A stretch of DNA of 46,924 nucleotides from DASRCB01 sp035653295 (GTDB lineage: Bacteria > Acidobacteriota > Terriglobia > Bryobacterales > Bryobacteraceae). Numbering within the stretch: the stretch's first letter is position 1; each line of letters opens with the position of its first letter. The DNA is taken from contig DASRCB010000312.1 in assembly GCA_035653295.1 (NCBI GenBank), forward strand, positions 1 through 46,924, given 5' to 3'. The notes below the pieces were generated by a model. It ran no database searches. It saw only the letters and a list, made by a program, of their open reading frames with translations, and had not been told where the DNA came from. The position numbers and the translations under genes were made by a program. This document shows, piece after piece, positions 27,497-35,837 of the stretch.

Positions 27497-30400
27497 TGAA
27501 AAGCATTCTGTTGGCCTGCTTCGTCGCGGGCGCTCTATTCGCGGCGGGCGCTAAAACGCCGCCGGCCGCGGTTTCCATCTGGCCTGTCGATTCGCTGGTG
27601 CAGGTGTTCCAGGACGACCCGCCGGGCAGGAATCGCGTACCCGACGCGAGCTATGTGCTTGCGCCGCGCAACGGACACGCGACGGTCCAGCTGGCGGTGC
27701 AAGCGCAGACGCGCCTTGACGCGGTATCGGTCACGGTCGATATTGCCGGCCGCATCGGAACTGAGGTACGCCGCGTTGGCTATGTGCCGGTCCACACCGA
27801 TCCGCAGGACACTCCGGCGTCCGAGCTGGTCCGGCGCGCGCCCGCAGTCTTTCCGGATCCCCTGCTCGAGGAATCGAGCTTTACCCTCGAAGCCGGCCGC
27901 ACCACGCCCATCTGGATCACCATCACCGTTCCCCCCGATACGGCTGCCGGCGTCTATAACGGCACGGCGCATTTCCGCTCCGGCGCACGCCGCCTCGCCG
28001 ACATGCCGTTCCGCGTACGCGTCGCGAACGCCATGGTCCCTCGGCAACAAACGCTTCGGGTGACCAACTGGTTCTACCTTTCGCCGGAGGATGTCGGGCG
28101 TTACTACGACCTGAAGGACAACCCGGACCGCTACTGGCAGGTGCTGAGCAACATCGGACGCGTGCTGGCCGATCATCATCAGAACGTAATTCTCACTCCG
28201 GTGTACGATCTGACCGACGCGCACGTGGCCGATGGCGCGCTGGCGTACGACTTCAGCCCGCTCGACCGCTGGGTGGAGACGTTCCGGAATGCGGGCACGG
28301 CGCAGATGATCGAGGGCGGCCATCTGCTTACACGGCAGAACGGCTACACCTCACCGCTCAGCATCCCGATCTTCGCCATCGAAGGCGATCAGGCCCGGCG
28401 CACCGGCGTGTCCCCCGGCGATCCTCGCGCGGAGGCGTTCCTGCGCTCGTTCCTGCCGGCGCTCTACGCACACCTGAAGGAGAAAAACTGGCTCGATGAT
28501 TACGCGCAGCACGTGCTCGACGAAGCGCACGGCGCCGAGGTCCCGGTGTACGCGCGGTACTCGGAGATCGTGCGCCAGGAGATGCCTGGCGTATTGACCA
28601 TCGATGCCATCGACCACCCCAGTCCCTTGCTGGCGAAGAACTGCGACATCTGGGTCCCGCAGCTCGGAACGTTCGATAAGGACATGGACGCCATTCACGC
28701 GCACGTGGCGCAGGGTGGACAGGCGTGGTTCTATACCTGCCTGATGCCGCGCGGGCACTATCTGAACCGCTTCATCGATTTTCCGCTGCTCAAGACACGG
28801 CTGCTGCAGTGGTTCAACTTCCGCTATGGCTTCAACGGTTTCCTGCACTGGGGCGGCGACTCATGGGGCAGTAATCCGTTTGGCAACCCCGAGGTCACCA
28901 TCGGCGACGGACCGAAGACCGTAGGGCTGCCCGCGGGCGATGCGTTCATCACCTATCCCTGGCGAGAGCAGAACAGCATCCATTCCTCCATCCGCCTCGA
29001 GGCGATGCGCGAAGGCATCGAGGATTACGAATTGCTCAATGTGCTGCAACAGCGCGATGCGGCGAAGGCGAACGTGCTGGCGCAGCGCGCGGTTTCGGGC
29101 ATGACGGAGTACGTGCGCGATGTGCCAACATTCCGCGCGCTGCAGGCGCAGCTGCTGGATGCCTTTAATGGGCCGATCATGGACGACAGCGCGCCACCGG
29201 TCTCCACAGTTCCTGCACGCACTGGGCCGGGTCCGCTGCGCGTCCTGCCCGGCAATCCGCGCTGGTTCACCGATGGGTCCGGCCGTGCTGTTTATCTGGC
29301 CGGCTCCCACACCTGGAACGATTTCATCGACACCGGGCATCGCCGCATTGAGCAGAACGGCCAACCTCCTGCTTTTGACTACGCAGGCTTCCTGGACGTC
29401 CTCGGGCGGCATCACGACAACTTCTTCCGCCTGTGGCGGCAGGAGGTTCCACAGTTCAGCGACGAGGATCCGCCTGGCCTGAAGCATGCGGAGCCGATGC
29501 CGTGGATCCGCGCCGGCCCGGAACTCGCCGCCGACGGAAAGCCGAAATTCGATCTGACGCGGTTCAATCCCGCGTATTTCGAGCGCATGCGCTCACGCGT
29601 GATGGCCGCCGGCGAGCGCGGCATGTATGTTTCGGTGATGCTGTTCGAGGGTTGGTTCGTGCAGTTCCTGCCCGACGCGTGGACCTATCATCCGTTCAAT
29701 CCGGCCAACAACGTCAACGGAATCGATGGCGGCAAACTACGCTACTACACGCTCGACGACAGCGACATGGGGAAGCGAGTGCTCGCGCTGCAGGAAGCGT
29801 ACATGCGGAAGGTGGTCGAGACGGTCGGCGATCTGGATAACGTGCTGTACGAGGTGTGCAACGAAGCCGGCCCGTACTCCACGGCCTGGCAATATCACGT
29901 CATTCGCTATGTGAAGCAGGTGGAGGCGCAGCGCCCGAAGCAGCACCCCGTGGGCATGACCTTCCAGTATCCCGGCGGGACGAACGATGCGCTGTTCAAC
30001 AGCCCGGCCGACTGGGTTTCGCCGAACAACGGCGAGCCCGAGACGAATTACCTGTCCAACCCGCCATCCACATACGCAGGGAAAGTTGTGGTGTCGGACA
30101 CCGACCACCTGCTGGGGCATACCGGCGGCGACAGCATCTGGGTTTGGAAGACTTTCCTGCGCGGGCTGAACGTGCTGTTCATGGAGGAGATGACGCCGTC
30201 GCCGACATGGCAGGATTCGGCGCGCGAAGGCATGCGGCAGACGCGGCTGTGGTCGGAGAAGGTGGATCTGGCGCACATGACGCCGCACGACACGCTCGCT
30301 TCGGGCCGCTACTGCCTCGCGCAGCCCGGCGTGGAGTATCTGGCTCTGCAGCCGGAGGCGGCCGAATTCACCGTCGATCTGACGGGCGCTCCCGGCGAGT

Positions 30401-30528
30401 TCGCGGTGGAGTGGCTGGACGTCAATACCGGCCGCGAGATCCCGGGCAAGTCCGTCGAAGGCGGCAGAAAGGTGCGCTTCATTCCGCCGTTCGGGGGCCC
30501 GGCGGTGGTGCACCTGAAGAGACGCTAA
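27493..30528 (+). CDS. Very large fused secreted glycosidase-like protein (DUF4091-type plus cellulase-like module)
   Basis: The product is 1011 residues. The signal peptide is LLACFVAGALFAAGA. The N-terminal half (about 20-570) resembles DUF4091/GH123-type proteins: a beta-sandwich, then a barrel region with DEAHGAEVP, a Trp-rich GFLHWGGDSWG stretch and SSIRLEAMREGIEDYELL. The C-terminal half (about 585-1011) is a second barrel (VYLAGSHTWNDF, HDNFFRLW, LYEVCNEAG) ending in a beta-domain like the putative collagen-binding domain of DUF4038-type glycosidases. The NEAG motif holds a candidate catalytic Glu. Two polysaccharide-acting modules joined in one chain are unusual. It overlaps the PQQ gene stop by 4 nt. 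Substrate unknown. Confidence 0.8.
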   Translation: MMKSILLACFVAGALFAAGAKTPPAAVSIWPVDSLVQVFQDDPPGRNRVPDASYVLAPRNGHATVQLAVQAQTRLDAVSVTVDIAGRIGTEVRRVGYVPVHTDPQDTPASELVRRAPAVFPDPLLEESSFTLEAGRTTPIWITITVPPDTAAGVYNGTAHFRSGARRLADMPFRVRVANAMVPRQQTLRVTNWFYLSPEDVGRYYDLKDNPDRYWQVLSNIGRVLADHHQNVILTPVYDLTDAHVADGALAYDFSPLDRWVETFRNAGTAQMIEGGHLLTRQNGYTSPLSIPIFAIEGDQARRTGVSPGDPRAEAFLRSFLPALYAHLKEKNWLDDYAQHVLDEAHGAEVPVYARYSEIVRQEMPGVLTIDAIDHPSPLLAKNCDIWVPQLGTFDKDMDAIHAHVAQGGQAWFYTCLMPRGHYLNRFIDFPLLKTRLLQWFNFRYGFNGFLHWGGDSWGSNPFGNPEVTIGDGPKTVGLPAGDAFITYPWREQNSIHSSIRLEAMREGIEDYELLNVLQQRDAAKANVLAQRAVSGMTEYVRDVPTFRALQAQLLDAFNGPIMDDSAPPVSTVPARTGPGPLRVLPGNPRWFTDGSGRAVYLAGSHTWNDFIDTGHRRIEQNGQPPAFDYAGFLDVLGRHHDNFFRLWRQEVPQFSDEDPPGLKHAEPMPWIRAGPELAADGKPKFDLTRFNPAYFERMRSRVMAAGERGMYVSVMLFEGWFVQFLPDAWTYHPFNPANNVNGIDGGKLRYYTLDDSDMGKRVLALQEAYMRKVVETVGDLDNVLYEVCNEAGPYSTAWQYHVIRYVKQVEAQRPKQHPVGMTFQYPGGTNDALFNSPADWVSPNNGEPETNYLSNPPSTYAGKVVVSDTDHLLGHTGGDSIWVWKTFLRGLNVLFMEEMTPSPTWQDSAREGMRQTRLWSEKVDLAHMTPHDTLASGRYCLAQPGVEYLALQPEAAEFTVDLTGAPGEFAVEWLDVNTGREIPGKSVEGGRKVRFIPPFGGPAVVHLKRR

Positions 30529-30546
30529 CCTCGCGGCGCGGTATGA

Positions 30547-30845
30547 TCACGCGAACCGTCGAGTATCACTGGCCGCCTTGTGGATGAGGATTCCGACATC
30601 GTAGCTTCCATCGTCGTTCCTGCTGCAATGGCGCACTTCCCCAAACACGACATTGCGATCCCCGAGAAAGACCTGCACAGTCATCTTTGGCATCGCAGGG
30701 CAACGCGCCCGAACGCGCAGTCCGCTGGCGGAAACGTCCTGGATGGAGGCGCTCATGCAAAGCTCTGTCAGACCGTTAAACACAACCAAATGACACGGGC
30801 CATTCGTGGAAAACCGCGGCTCGCGGCGGCGGTCACGCCCGGCAT
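30547..30845 (-). CDS. PilZ-domain protein, start disrupted by a probable 1-nt frameshift
   Basis: The PilZ c-di-GMP signature is visible in one frame: RRREPRF (RxxxR type, about 30811-30831) and then DVSASG with downstream beta strands. That frame has no ATG, GTG or TTG before the RRxxR motif; the first is a TTG at 30789, after it. The ATG at 30845 (MPGVT) is in the neighbouring frame and would join the PilZ frame if one base were restored near 30832-30834. Read from 30789 the protein is 80 residues and lacks the ligand-binding arginines. Either the gene is frameshifted, the sequence has an error, or translation starts at CTG 30921. It lies downstream of a small gene on the same strand. Confidence 0.65.
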
Positions 30846-30886
30846 CTTCGGTATGGCTAATCGGTCTTGTGTGCGCGTACGTGGCG

Positions 30887-31180
30887 TCACCCCGGCAACA
30901 GCTCGAATCTGGTATCGACAGGGTATATGGCGCATTCGATATTGCAGAGTACCGTGTTCAGAGCTAGAAGTTCGATTTCCCATCGCAACCTCTGGCCATC
31001 CGGCAGCGTTCGCACGAGTTCCTGTGCGCGGTTATACGCACGACGCGCGTTCGCGGTAGCGGCCTGTGCTCCGGACGCGGAGCGCTGGTTGCCTGCTGTC
31101 CGCACCAACACGCCGGCAACCAGGAGATTCTTCTTGATGAGGTCTTCTACCGGATGATCGCTGAATGCGAATGCGCCCAT
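30887..31180 (-). CDS. Uncharacterised small protein upstream of the PilZ gene
   Basis: The 97-residue soluble, mostly helical protein opens MGAFAFSDHPVEDLIKKNLL and has no recognised domain, signal peptide or membrane helix. An AGGA sequence about 6 nt before the ATG supports the start. The gene lies 41 nt upstream of the predicted PilZ ATG on the same strand, so the two could be co-transcribed. A regulatory role is only a guess from that position. Confidence 0.6.
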   Translation of the reverse strand: MGAFAFSDHPVEDLIKKNLLVAGVLVRTAGNQRSASGAQAATANARRAYNRAQELVRTLPDGQRLRWEIELLALNTVLCNIECAIYPVDTRFELLPG

Positions 31181-31521
31181 TTCTTTTCCTGAGAGAGAGC
31201 AAAAGCAGTTCTACTACCAAACCCGTGGAGGACCGTGAGCAACAGCGAGAAAAGACGCGCAAACCGTTGAAACTTCTTGAATAAAGCGATCAGATGCCTT
31301 AATTTGCGGCGGTTCGCCGGCTGGCGTGTGCCTCGAGCGGCTTTCGGAGTTTTCGCCTTTCATCGCCTCTGATACCTGCATTGCTCTCGTGCGTGTTTTC
31401 GGCCAGGACACCCAGGAACGCCCGCTGAATTTGGCGCATCCCGCCACGGTTGCGCCGGACCCACCCGCTGCCGCAGCATATAAGGAAGGCGCGTCGTTCA
31501 GACGTTTCGCCCTCCCGTCCC
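31181..31521. other. Intergenic region with nothing firmly identified
   Basis: This divergent spacer of 341 bp holds no convincing gene, repeat or RNA. A TATAAG hexamer at 31479-31484 lies 38 nt before the HEAT-repeat gene and could be a -10 element, but I see no well-placed -35 box. Confidence 0.3.
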
Positions 31522-32493
31522 ATGAAACGAGCCGATCCCGTTGAACACGCGCTGAACTCGCTTGCCGACCTGCGCCGCACCCCGGAAACAGCCGAGCACG
31601 TGACGCAGCTCCGCGCCTTCCTGCGCAACCGCTCCAACCTTGTGGTGGCCAAAGCGGCGAAACTCGCCGGGGAACTGCGGGCCGACGATCTGATCCCGGA
31701 CCTGGTGGCCGCCTTCGGCCGCTTCATGGCCGATCCGGCGCGCCTCGACAAGCGCTGCGCAGCCCTCACGGAGATCGTGGCCGCCCTGTACGCGATGGAC
31801 TACATCGATGCAGCCGACGTGTATCTGCGCGGCATTCGCCACGTCCAGATGGAGGGCTCCTGGGGACCGCCGGTGGACGCCGCCGTTCAGCTGCGCGCGC
31901 ATTCCGCGGCCGGTCTGATACGGACCCGTGACCCTGATGCGGTTTTTGAAGTAGTCAACCTGCTGGCCGACAGCGAGTCCGGCGCGCGTGCGGGCGCGGC
32001 GCGCGCCCTGGCATGTGTCGGCGGCGATTCGGGCGCGCTCCTGCTCCGGCTGAAGGTCCTCACCGGCGACGAGCATCCCGATGTCATCGCCGAGTGCTTC
32101 ACCGGTCTGCTGCGGGCCGATCCGGAGCGATCCGTTCCCTTTGTCGCGCGATATCTGGACGATGCGGACAACGCCATCGCCGAAGCCGCCGCCCTCGCGC
32201 TCGCTTCCACCCGCTCGCCGGCCGCGGTCGAGCGACTGAAAGAGAAATGGGCCCGCACCTCACGCGGCCCTATGCGCGGGACCCTGCTCCTCGCGCTGGC
32301 GACCGCCCGCGAGGAATCCGCGATGGAGTTCCTGCTGGAACTCATCCGCGACGAAACCGCTCACGTCGCTGTGGAAGTGATCAACGCGCTGCGCGTCTGC
32401 CGGGACGACGAGCGCGCGCGCGATGCGGTCCGCCGCGCAGTGGAGCAGCGCGCCGCGCCGGAAGTGACCGAGGCGTTCCACTCGGTATTCTGA
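31522..32493 (+). CDS. HEAT-repeat (PBS-lyase-like) protein
   Basis: The product is 323 residues, without signal peptide or membrane segment. It consists of helical HEAT/ARM-like repeats such as AARALACVGGDSGALLLRLK and AEAAALALASTRSPAAVERL, spaced about 30-35 residues apart, forming a solenoid likely used for protein binding. No catalytic residues are recognised. The ATG at 31522 is chosen as the start of the ordered region (MKRADPVEHALNSLADL). It converges with the DinB-like gene with a 74-nt gap. Confidence 0.85.
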   Translation: MKRADPVEHALNSLADLRRTPETAEHVTQLRAFLRNRSNLVVAKAAKLAGELRADDLIPDLVAAFGRFMADPARLDKRCAALTEIVAALYAMDYIDAADVYLRGIRHVQMEGSWGPPVDAAVQLRAHSAAGLIRTRDPDAVFEVVNLLADSESGARAGAARALACVGGDSGALLLRLKVLTGDEHPDVIAECFTGLLRADPERSVPFVARYLDDADNAIAEAAALALASTRSPAAVERLKEKWARTSRGPMRGTLLLALATAREESAMEFLLELIRDETAHVAVEVINALRVCRDDERARDAVRRAVEQRAAPEVTEAFHSVF

Positions 32494-32567
32494 AACCCGG
32501 GCGTCCCCATGCTCAGGGCGTATCCGTACCTGGTCGAAAGAGCGCCGAGCGTCCGGTCATGACGTCG

Positions 32568-33110
32568 CTACCAGCCCATGCGCTGGCGCAAGCTCGTGAT
32601 ATGCGCCGCATGATGGCGCGAGTGCCACGCGTACAGCCCCAGGTTCCACTCCAGCGTCATGGTGCGCTTCAGGCCCGGATGGACGAAGGTGCGCGCGTAC
32701 TGCTCCGGCGTCATTGCCTCCAGCAGCATCACCCAGCGCCCATGCAAACACTCCAGCAGTTGCAGCGAAACGTCGACGGGCATGCTCGTCGCGTCCGGCA
32801 ACTCCGCCCACAGCGCTTCGTCGTACGGTTTCGCAACCGGGTTGTCCTCGGTAAGCGCCAGCCGGAAGCGCACGTAACTGTTCATGTGACTGTCGGGAAC
32901 GTGGTGCACGACCTGCCGCACGGTCCAGCCGTCCGGCCGGTACGGAGTGTCCAGTTGAGCGTTATCCAGCCCGGCGACTGCGGCCCGAAACGCGGCGGGG
33001 GCCGCGGCGATATCCGCAATCCAGGCGCGGCGGTGTTCGGCGGTGATCCGCTCGGGCGGGTCATACCGGCCGACGGGGAAGCGCAAATCGGGCGAGCCTG
33101 CGGTTTGCAT
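32568..33110 (-). CDS. DinB/YfiT-family putative metal-dependent hydrolase
   Basis: The product is 180 residues with the four-helix DinB fold and the YfiT-type His triad: His in VRQVVHHVPDSHMNSY and two in WHSRHHAAHI. In this family (BstA/YfiT) the histidines bind a divalent metal. Members are thiol transferases or uncharacterised hydrolases, so the reaction is uncertain. The protein is soluble. It lies 7 nt downstream of the LOG gene on the same strand, so the two probably form one transcript. Confidence 0.9.
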   Translation of the reverse strand: MQTAGSPDLRFPVGRYDPPERITAEHRRAWIADIAAAPAAFRAAVAGLDNAQLDTPYRPDGWTVRQVVHHVPDSHMNSYVRFRLALTEDNPVAKPYDEALWAELPDATSMPVDVSLQLLECLHGRWVMLLEAMTPEQYARTFVHPGLKRTMTLEWNLGLYAWHSRHHAAHITSLRQRMGW

Positions 33111-33117
33111 CCGACTA

Positions 33118-33711
33118 TTATCGCGTCGTTCGGTCCAGCACCTTCTCCACTGCCGGAGGCTGATATTCGCTCAGCCGATCGAGCATGCGCGCCGCATCCG
33201 TGTCGCACAGCAGCATCTCGCGATGCGGCGCGCGCAGGAAGCCTTCGGCCAGCGCTTGATCGGCCAGGCGCAGCAGCGGATCGTAATAGCCGTCGACATT
33301 CAGCAGGCCGCATGCTTTGCGCTGGAGGCCGAGCTGCGTCCAGGTAAGAATCTCGAAGAACTCCTCGAAGGTGCCGAAGCCGCCCGGCAGCGCCAGAAAG
33401 GCGTCCGCCAGATCGGCCATGAGCGCTTTCCGCTCGTGCATCGAGCGCACCACCCTCAGCTCGGTAATGCCCCGATGCGCGATCTCCTTGTCCACCAGCA
33501 TCTGCGGCATTACCCCGATGACGCGGCCGCCCGCGCCGAGGCACGCATCCGCCAGCACGCCCATGAGCCCGACCTTGCCTCCGCCGTAAACGACCGTAAG
33601 GCCGCGTTCGGCAGTGAGCTGGCCTACACGCCGCGCCGCGTCCGCGTACGCCGTTCGCCTCCCCGCGCTCGATCCACAGAACACGCAGACGGTCCGCAGC
33701 GTATCTCGCAT
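33118..33711 (-). CDS. LOG-family nucleoside 5'-monophosphate phosphoribohydrolase (TIGR00730)
   Basis: The product is 197 residues. LOG-family enzymes cleave the N-glycosidic bond of cytokinin riboside monophosphate or of ordinary NMPs. The diagnostic motif PGGFGTFEEF is at 109-118. The Rossmann-like fold shows VYGGGKVGLMG near 42-51 and SMHERKALM at 90-98. Length fits the short bacterial type. It is followed after 7 nt by a DinB/YfiT-like gene. The start at 33711 abuts a TATAAT hexamer serving the divergent gene. Confidence 0.94.
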   Translation of the reverse strand: MRDTLRTVCVFCGSSAGRRTAYADAARRVGQLTAERGLTVVYGGGKVGLMGVLADACLGAGGRVIGVMPQMLVDKEIAHRGITELRVVRSMHERKALMADLADAFLALPGGFGTFEEFFEILTWTQLGLQRKACGLLNVDGYYDPLLRLADQALAEGFLRAPHREMLLCDTDAARMLDRLSEYQPPAVEKVLDRTTR

Positions 33712-33716
33712 ATAAT
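33711..33716 (+). promoter_or_regulatory. Probable -10 promoter element (TATAAT)
   Basis: A consensus TATAAT lies directly between two divergent genes. It would place a transcription start near 33722, just before the candidate ATG codons at 33727 and 33736, leaving a very short leader. No good -35 hexamer was seen at the expected distance. Confidence 0.45.
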
Positions 33717-33735
33717 GCCATCATCCATGACCGCT

Positions 33736-34122
33736 ATGAAAACCGCGTACCGTATGTGCATCGCCGGCAGCCTTCTGGCGCTGGTTCTTCTCGTTCTCGC
33801 CGGCCTGCCGGCTTCGGCCGCCGACACCCCGGCCATTGTCGGATCGTGGAGCTGTACCTCCTCGACCGCTGACGGAAACGACGCCTCATGGACTCTTTCC
33901 GTGAAGAGCGACGGCGGCAAGCTGTCGGCAAGCGTCGAGGACAGCTCCATCGGCGACATCAATATCAGCGATTTCAAGGCAGACGGCAATGAAGCCAGCT
34001 TCACGGCCGAAACCGGCGGAGCGGCATACTCGGTGAAACTGACCGTGAAGGGGGCCGAACTGGAAGGCACCTTCGAGGGCGATCAGGCGTCCGGCACCAT
34101 CAAGGGCACAAAAAAGTCCTGA
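33736..34122 (+). CDS. Small exported beta-rich protein
   Basis: The product is 128 residues. A signal peptide (MKTAYRMCIAGSLLALVLLVLAG... ending near PASAA) is followed by a domain of about 100 residues. Its alternating polar and hydrophobic strands and GTFEGDQASGTIKG end suggest a small beta-barrel like those annotated as extracellular lipocalin-like or DUF proteins. ATGs at 33715, 33727 and 33736 are in frame. 33736 is chosen because 33715 overlaps a TATAAT box and the MKT start is typical of a signal peptide. It ends 4 nt before the convergent next gene. Function unknown. Confidence 0.75.
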   Translation: MKTAYRMCIAGSLLALVLLVLAGLPASAADTPAIVGSWSCTSSTADGNDASWTLSVKSDGGKLSASVEDSSIGDINISDFKADGNEASFTAETGGAAYSVKLTVKGAELEGTFEGDQASGTIKGTKKS

Positions 34123-34126
34123 CCGG

Positions 34127-34732
34127 CTACTCGACAGTTCGCACGTAAACTCCGCCCGCCTGGTTGGGCGCGGCAAACCACGTCTCCGCCACCCAGGCCA
34201 CCTCGCCGGGTCGCAGCGTATCGCCGAAGTCCTTCACCTGGGCGGCGCGATCGTCGAGCCACGCCGTCGCGGCGCGCCCGGTCACCGTGCCGAAGCTGCT
34301 GGCGTGTAATCGAGGATTGCCTGCTGTAACCTGGCGCTGCAAGACCACCTGCCCCCGATTTACGCAGCCGGCCGAAGATGCGGCGCAATCAGCGTCGCTT
34401 ACCTTACGCACCGTGCTGACAATCACGACCGCATTCTCCGGCCGAATCGGCAGGTCCTGGGCTCGCGCCAGATCGAAGATGATGCTCTGGCTTTCCGGCC
34501 GCGAAAAATCGACGCCCTGCCGGTACATGCTGGCGACGTCGTGGGCAAAATGGCTGGCCCTGTTTGTCAGCTTCAGCCCTGAGGATGCCGACAACAGCCC
34601 GAACGCCAGCGGCATGCCGAACAGGAGGCACAACGCCACAGGAATCAGCCCCGCCCGCCGTTCCGGAACGATTGCCGCCTCGTGGACCGGCAGACGCCGG
34701 GGCAAGATTCGCGTGTTCAGTGCGACACCCAT
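34127..34732 (-). CDS. TadE/TadG-like single-pass membrane protein
   Basis: The product is 201 residues. A basic N-terminus (ILPRRLPVHEAAIVPERRAG) is followed by one hydrophobic segment (LIPVALCLLFGMPLAFGLL) and a long exported domain with one Cys pair region (DADCAASSAGC). This layout, and the N-terminal-anchored pseudopilin-like start, resemble TadE/TadG Flp-pilus assembly proteins. The match is by layout only, and no tad cluster surrounds it. It converges with the small exported protein gene. I hold the identification loosely. Confidence 0.6.
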   Translation of the reverse strand: MGVALNTRILPRRLPVHEAAIVPERRAGLIPVALCLLFGMPLAFGLLSASSGLKLTNRASHFAHDVASMYRQGVDFSRPESQSIIFDLARAQDLPIRPENAVVIVSTVRKVSDADCAASSAGCVNRGQVVLQRQVTAGNPRLHASSFGTVTGRAATAWLDDRAAQVKDFGDTLRPGEVAWVAETWFAAPNQAGGVYVRTVE

Positions 34733-34862
34733 GGCCTGCGCAACTATCGAACGGACCGCGCCGGTTCTGTAGACCTAAGGCAAAGCATTTCCCAGGACCC
34801 GGCGCGCGGGAGTACGGATCTCCGGCGTTACCCCGAGCATCACAGTACTAAAGGAGATCTCT

Positions 34863-35837
34863 ATGCAGGCCACCATCGAGGAGTTCCTGCGCGATCAACT
34901 GCTCGATCGGCGGCAACGGCTCAAGACAGCAGCGGAGGGCGCCGGCGCCGCTCGGGTCCGCGGTCTCCTCGAGGAAGTGGACGCCGCCCTGGCCCGCATG
35001 GACCAGGGCTCATGGGGCATCTGCGAAGCCTGCCACGAGCCGGTGGAGTGCGATCGGCTCATCGCCGACCCCCTGGTTCGCGTCTGCCTCGACCATCTCA
35101 ATGAGCCGGAGCGGCGCGCGCTGGAGCGCGATCTGGAACTCGCCGCGCAGGTCCAGAAAAGCCTTCTGCCGCCCTGCGAAATCGCATCGCGTGGCTGGCG
35201 CGTTTGCTATCACTACCAGCCGGCCGGCGTGGTCAGCGGCGATTACTGCGACGTGGTGGACGCAGGCGACGCGGGGCTCTACTTCATGGTCGGCGATGTT
35301 TCCGGCAAGGGCGTGGCGGCCTCCATGCTCATGGCGCACCTCCACGCCATGTTCCGGACCCTCATCTCCGTCCGCCTCCCGCTGCGGGTCATGATGCAGC
35401 ACGCCAGCCGCGTGTTCGCCGAGAGCACACTGCCCACTCAGTACGCGACGCTGGTGTGCGGCCGCGCCTTCGACAACGGCCGTGTGGAGGTCTGCAATGC
35501 CGGCCACCCCCGTCCGCTGGTCGTGCGCGACGGCATCGTCTCCGAGGTGGACTCCGCGGGCCTGCCGGTCGGGCTCTTCGGCGAGGAGGAGTTCGCGGTT
35601 ACGGAACTGTGCCTCGAGCCATCGCAGAGCATGCTCGTCTTCTCCGACGGGGTAACGGAAGCGATGGATCACGATGGCGCGTTCTACGGCCCGGAGCGGT
35701 TGTCCCGGATTGCCGCCTGCTGCGGCGCGGAGATGCCATCGGCCCTGATCGCCGCCTGCCGTGAAGATCTGGACAGCTTCTGCAACGGCGCGCGCCGCGC
35801 CGACGACATGACCCTCTTCGCCCTCGGCCGGGCCTGA
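34863..35837 (+). CDS. PP2C/SpoIIE-type phosphatase with N-terminal DksA/TraR-like zinc finger
   Basis: The product is 324 residues. Residues 1-80 resemble a DksA/TraR protein: an N-terminal helical pair, then a zinc-finger-like C54-x-x-C57 and C75-x-x-H78. Residues about 110-320 are an RsbU/SpoIIE-type Ser/Thr phosphatase, with metal-ligand motifs SGDYCDVVDAG, MVGDVSGKGVAASMLMAHL, CNAGHPRP and SDGVTEA. RsbU-type phosphatases usually act on anti-anti-sigma factors in partner switching. The N-terminal part may sense redox or bind RNA polymerase, which is inference. AAGGAG lies 6 nt before the ATG. The stop TGA touches the stop of the convergent FNT gene. Confidence 0.92.
   Translation: MQATIEEFLRDQLLDRRQRLKTAAEGAGAARVRGLLEEVDAALARMDQGSWGICEACHEPVECDRLIADPLVRVCLDHLNEPERRALERDLELAAQVQKSLLPPCEIASRGWRVCYHYQPAGVVSGDYCDVVDAGDAGLYFMVGDVSGKGVAASMLMAHLHAMFRTLISVRLPLRVMMQHASRVFAESTLPTQYATLVCGRAFDNGRVEVCNAGHPRPLVVRDGIVSEVDSAGLPVGLFGEEEFAVTELCLEPSQSMLVFSDGVTEAMDHDGAFYGPERLSRIAACCGAEMPSALIAACREDLDSFCNGARRADDMTLFALGRA

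Noticed and set aside
31299..31769. Minus-strand frame across the start of the HEAT-repeat gene
   Set aside because: It overlaps the better-supported plus-strand gene and has no domain or good start signal.
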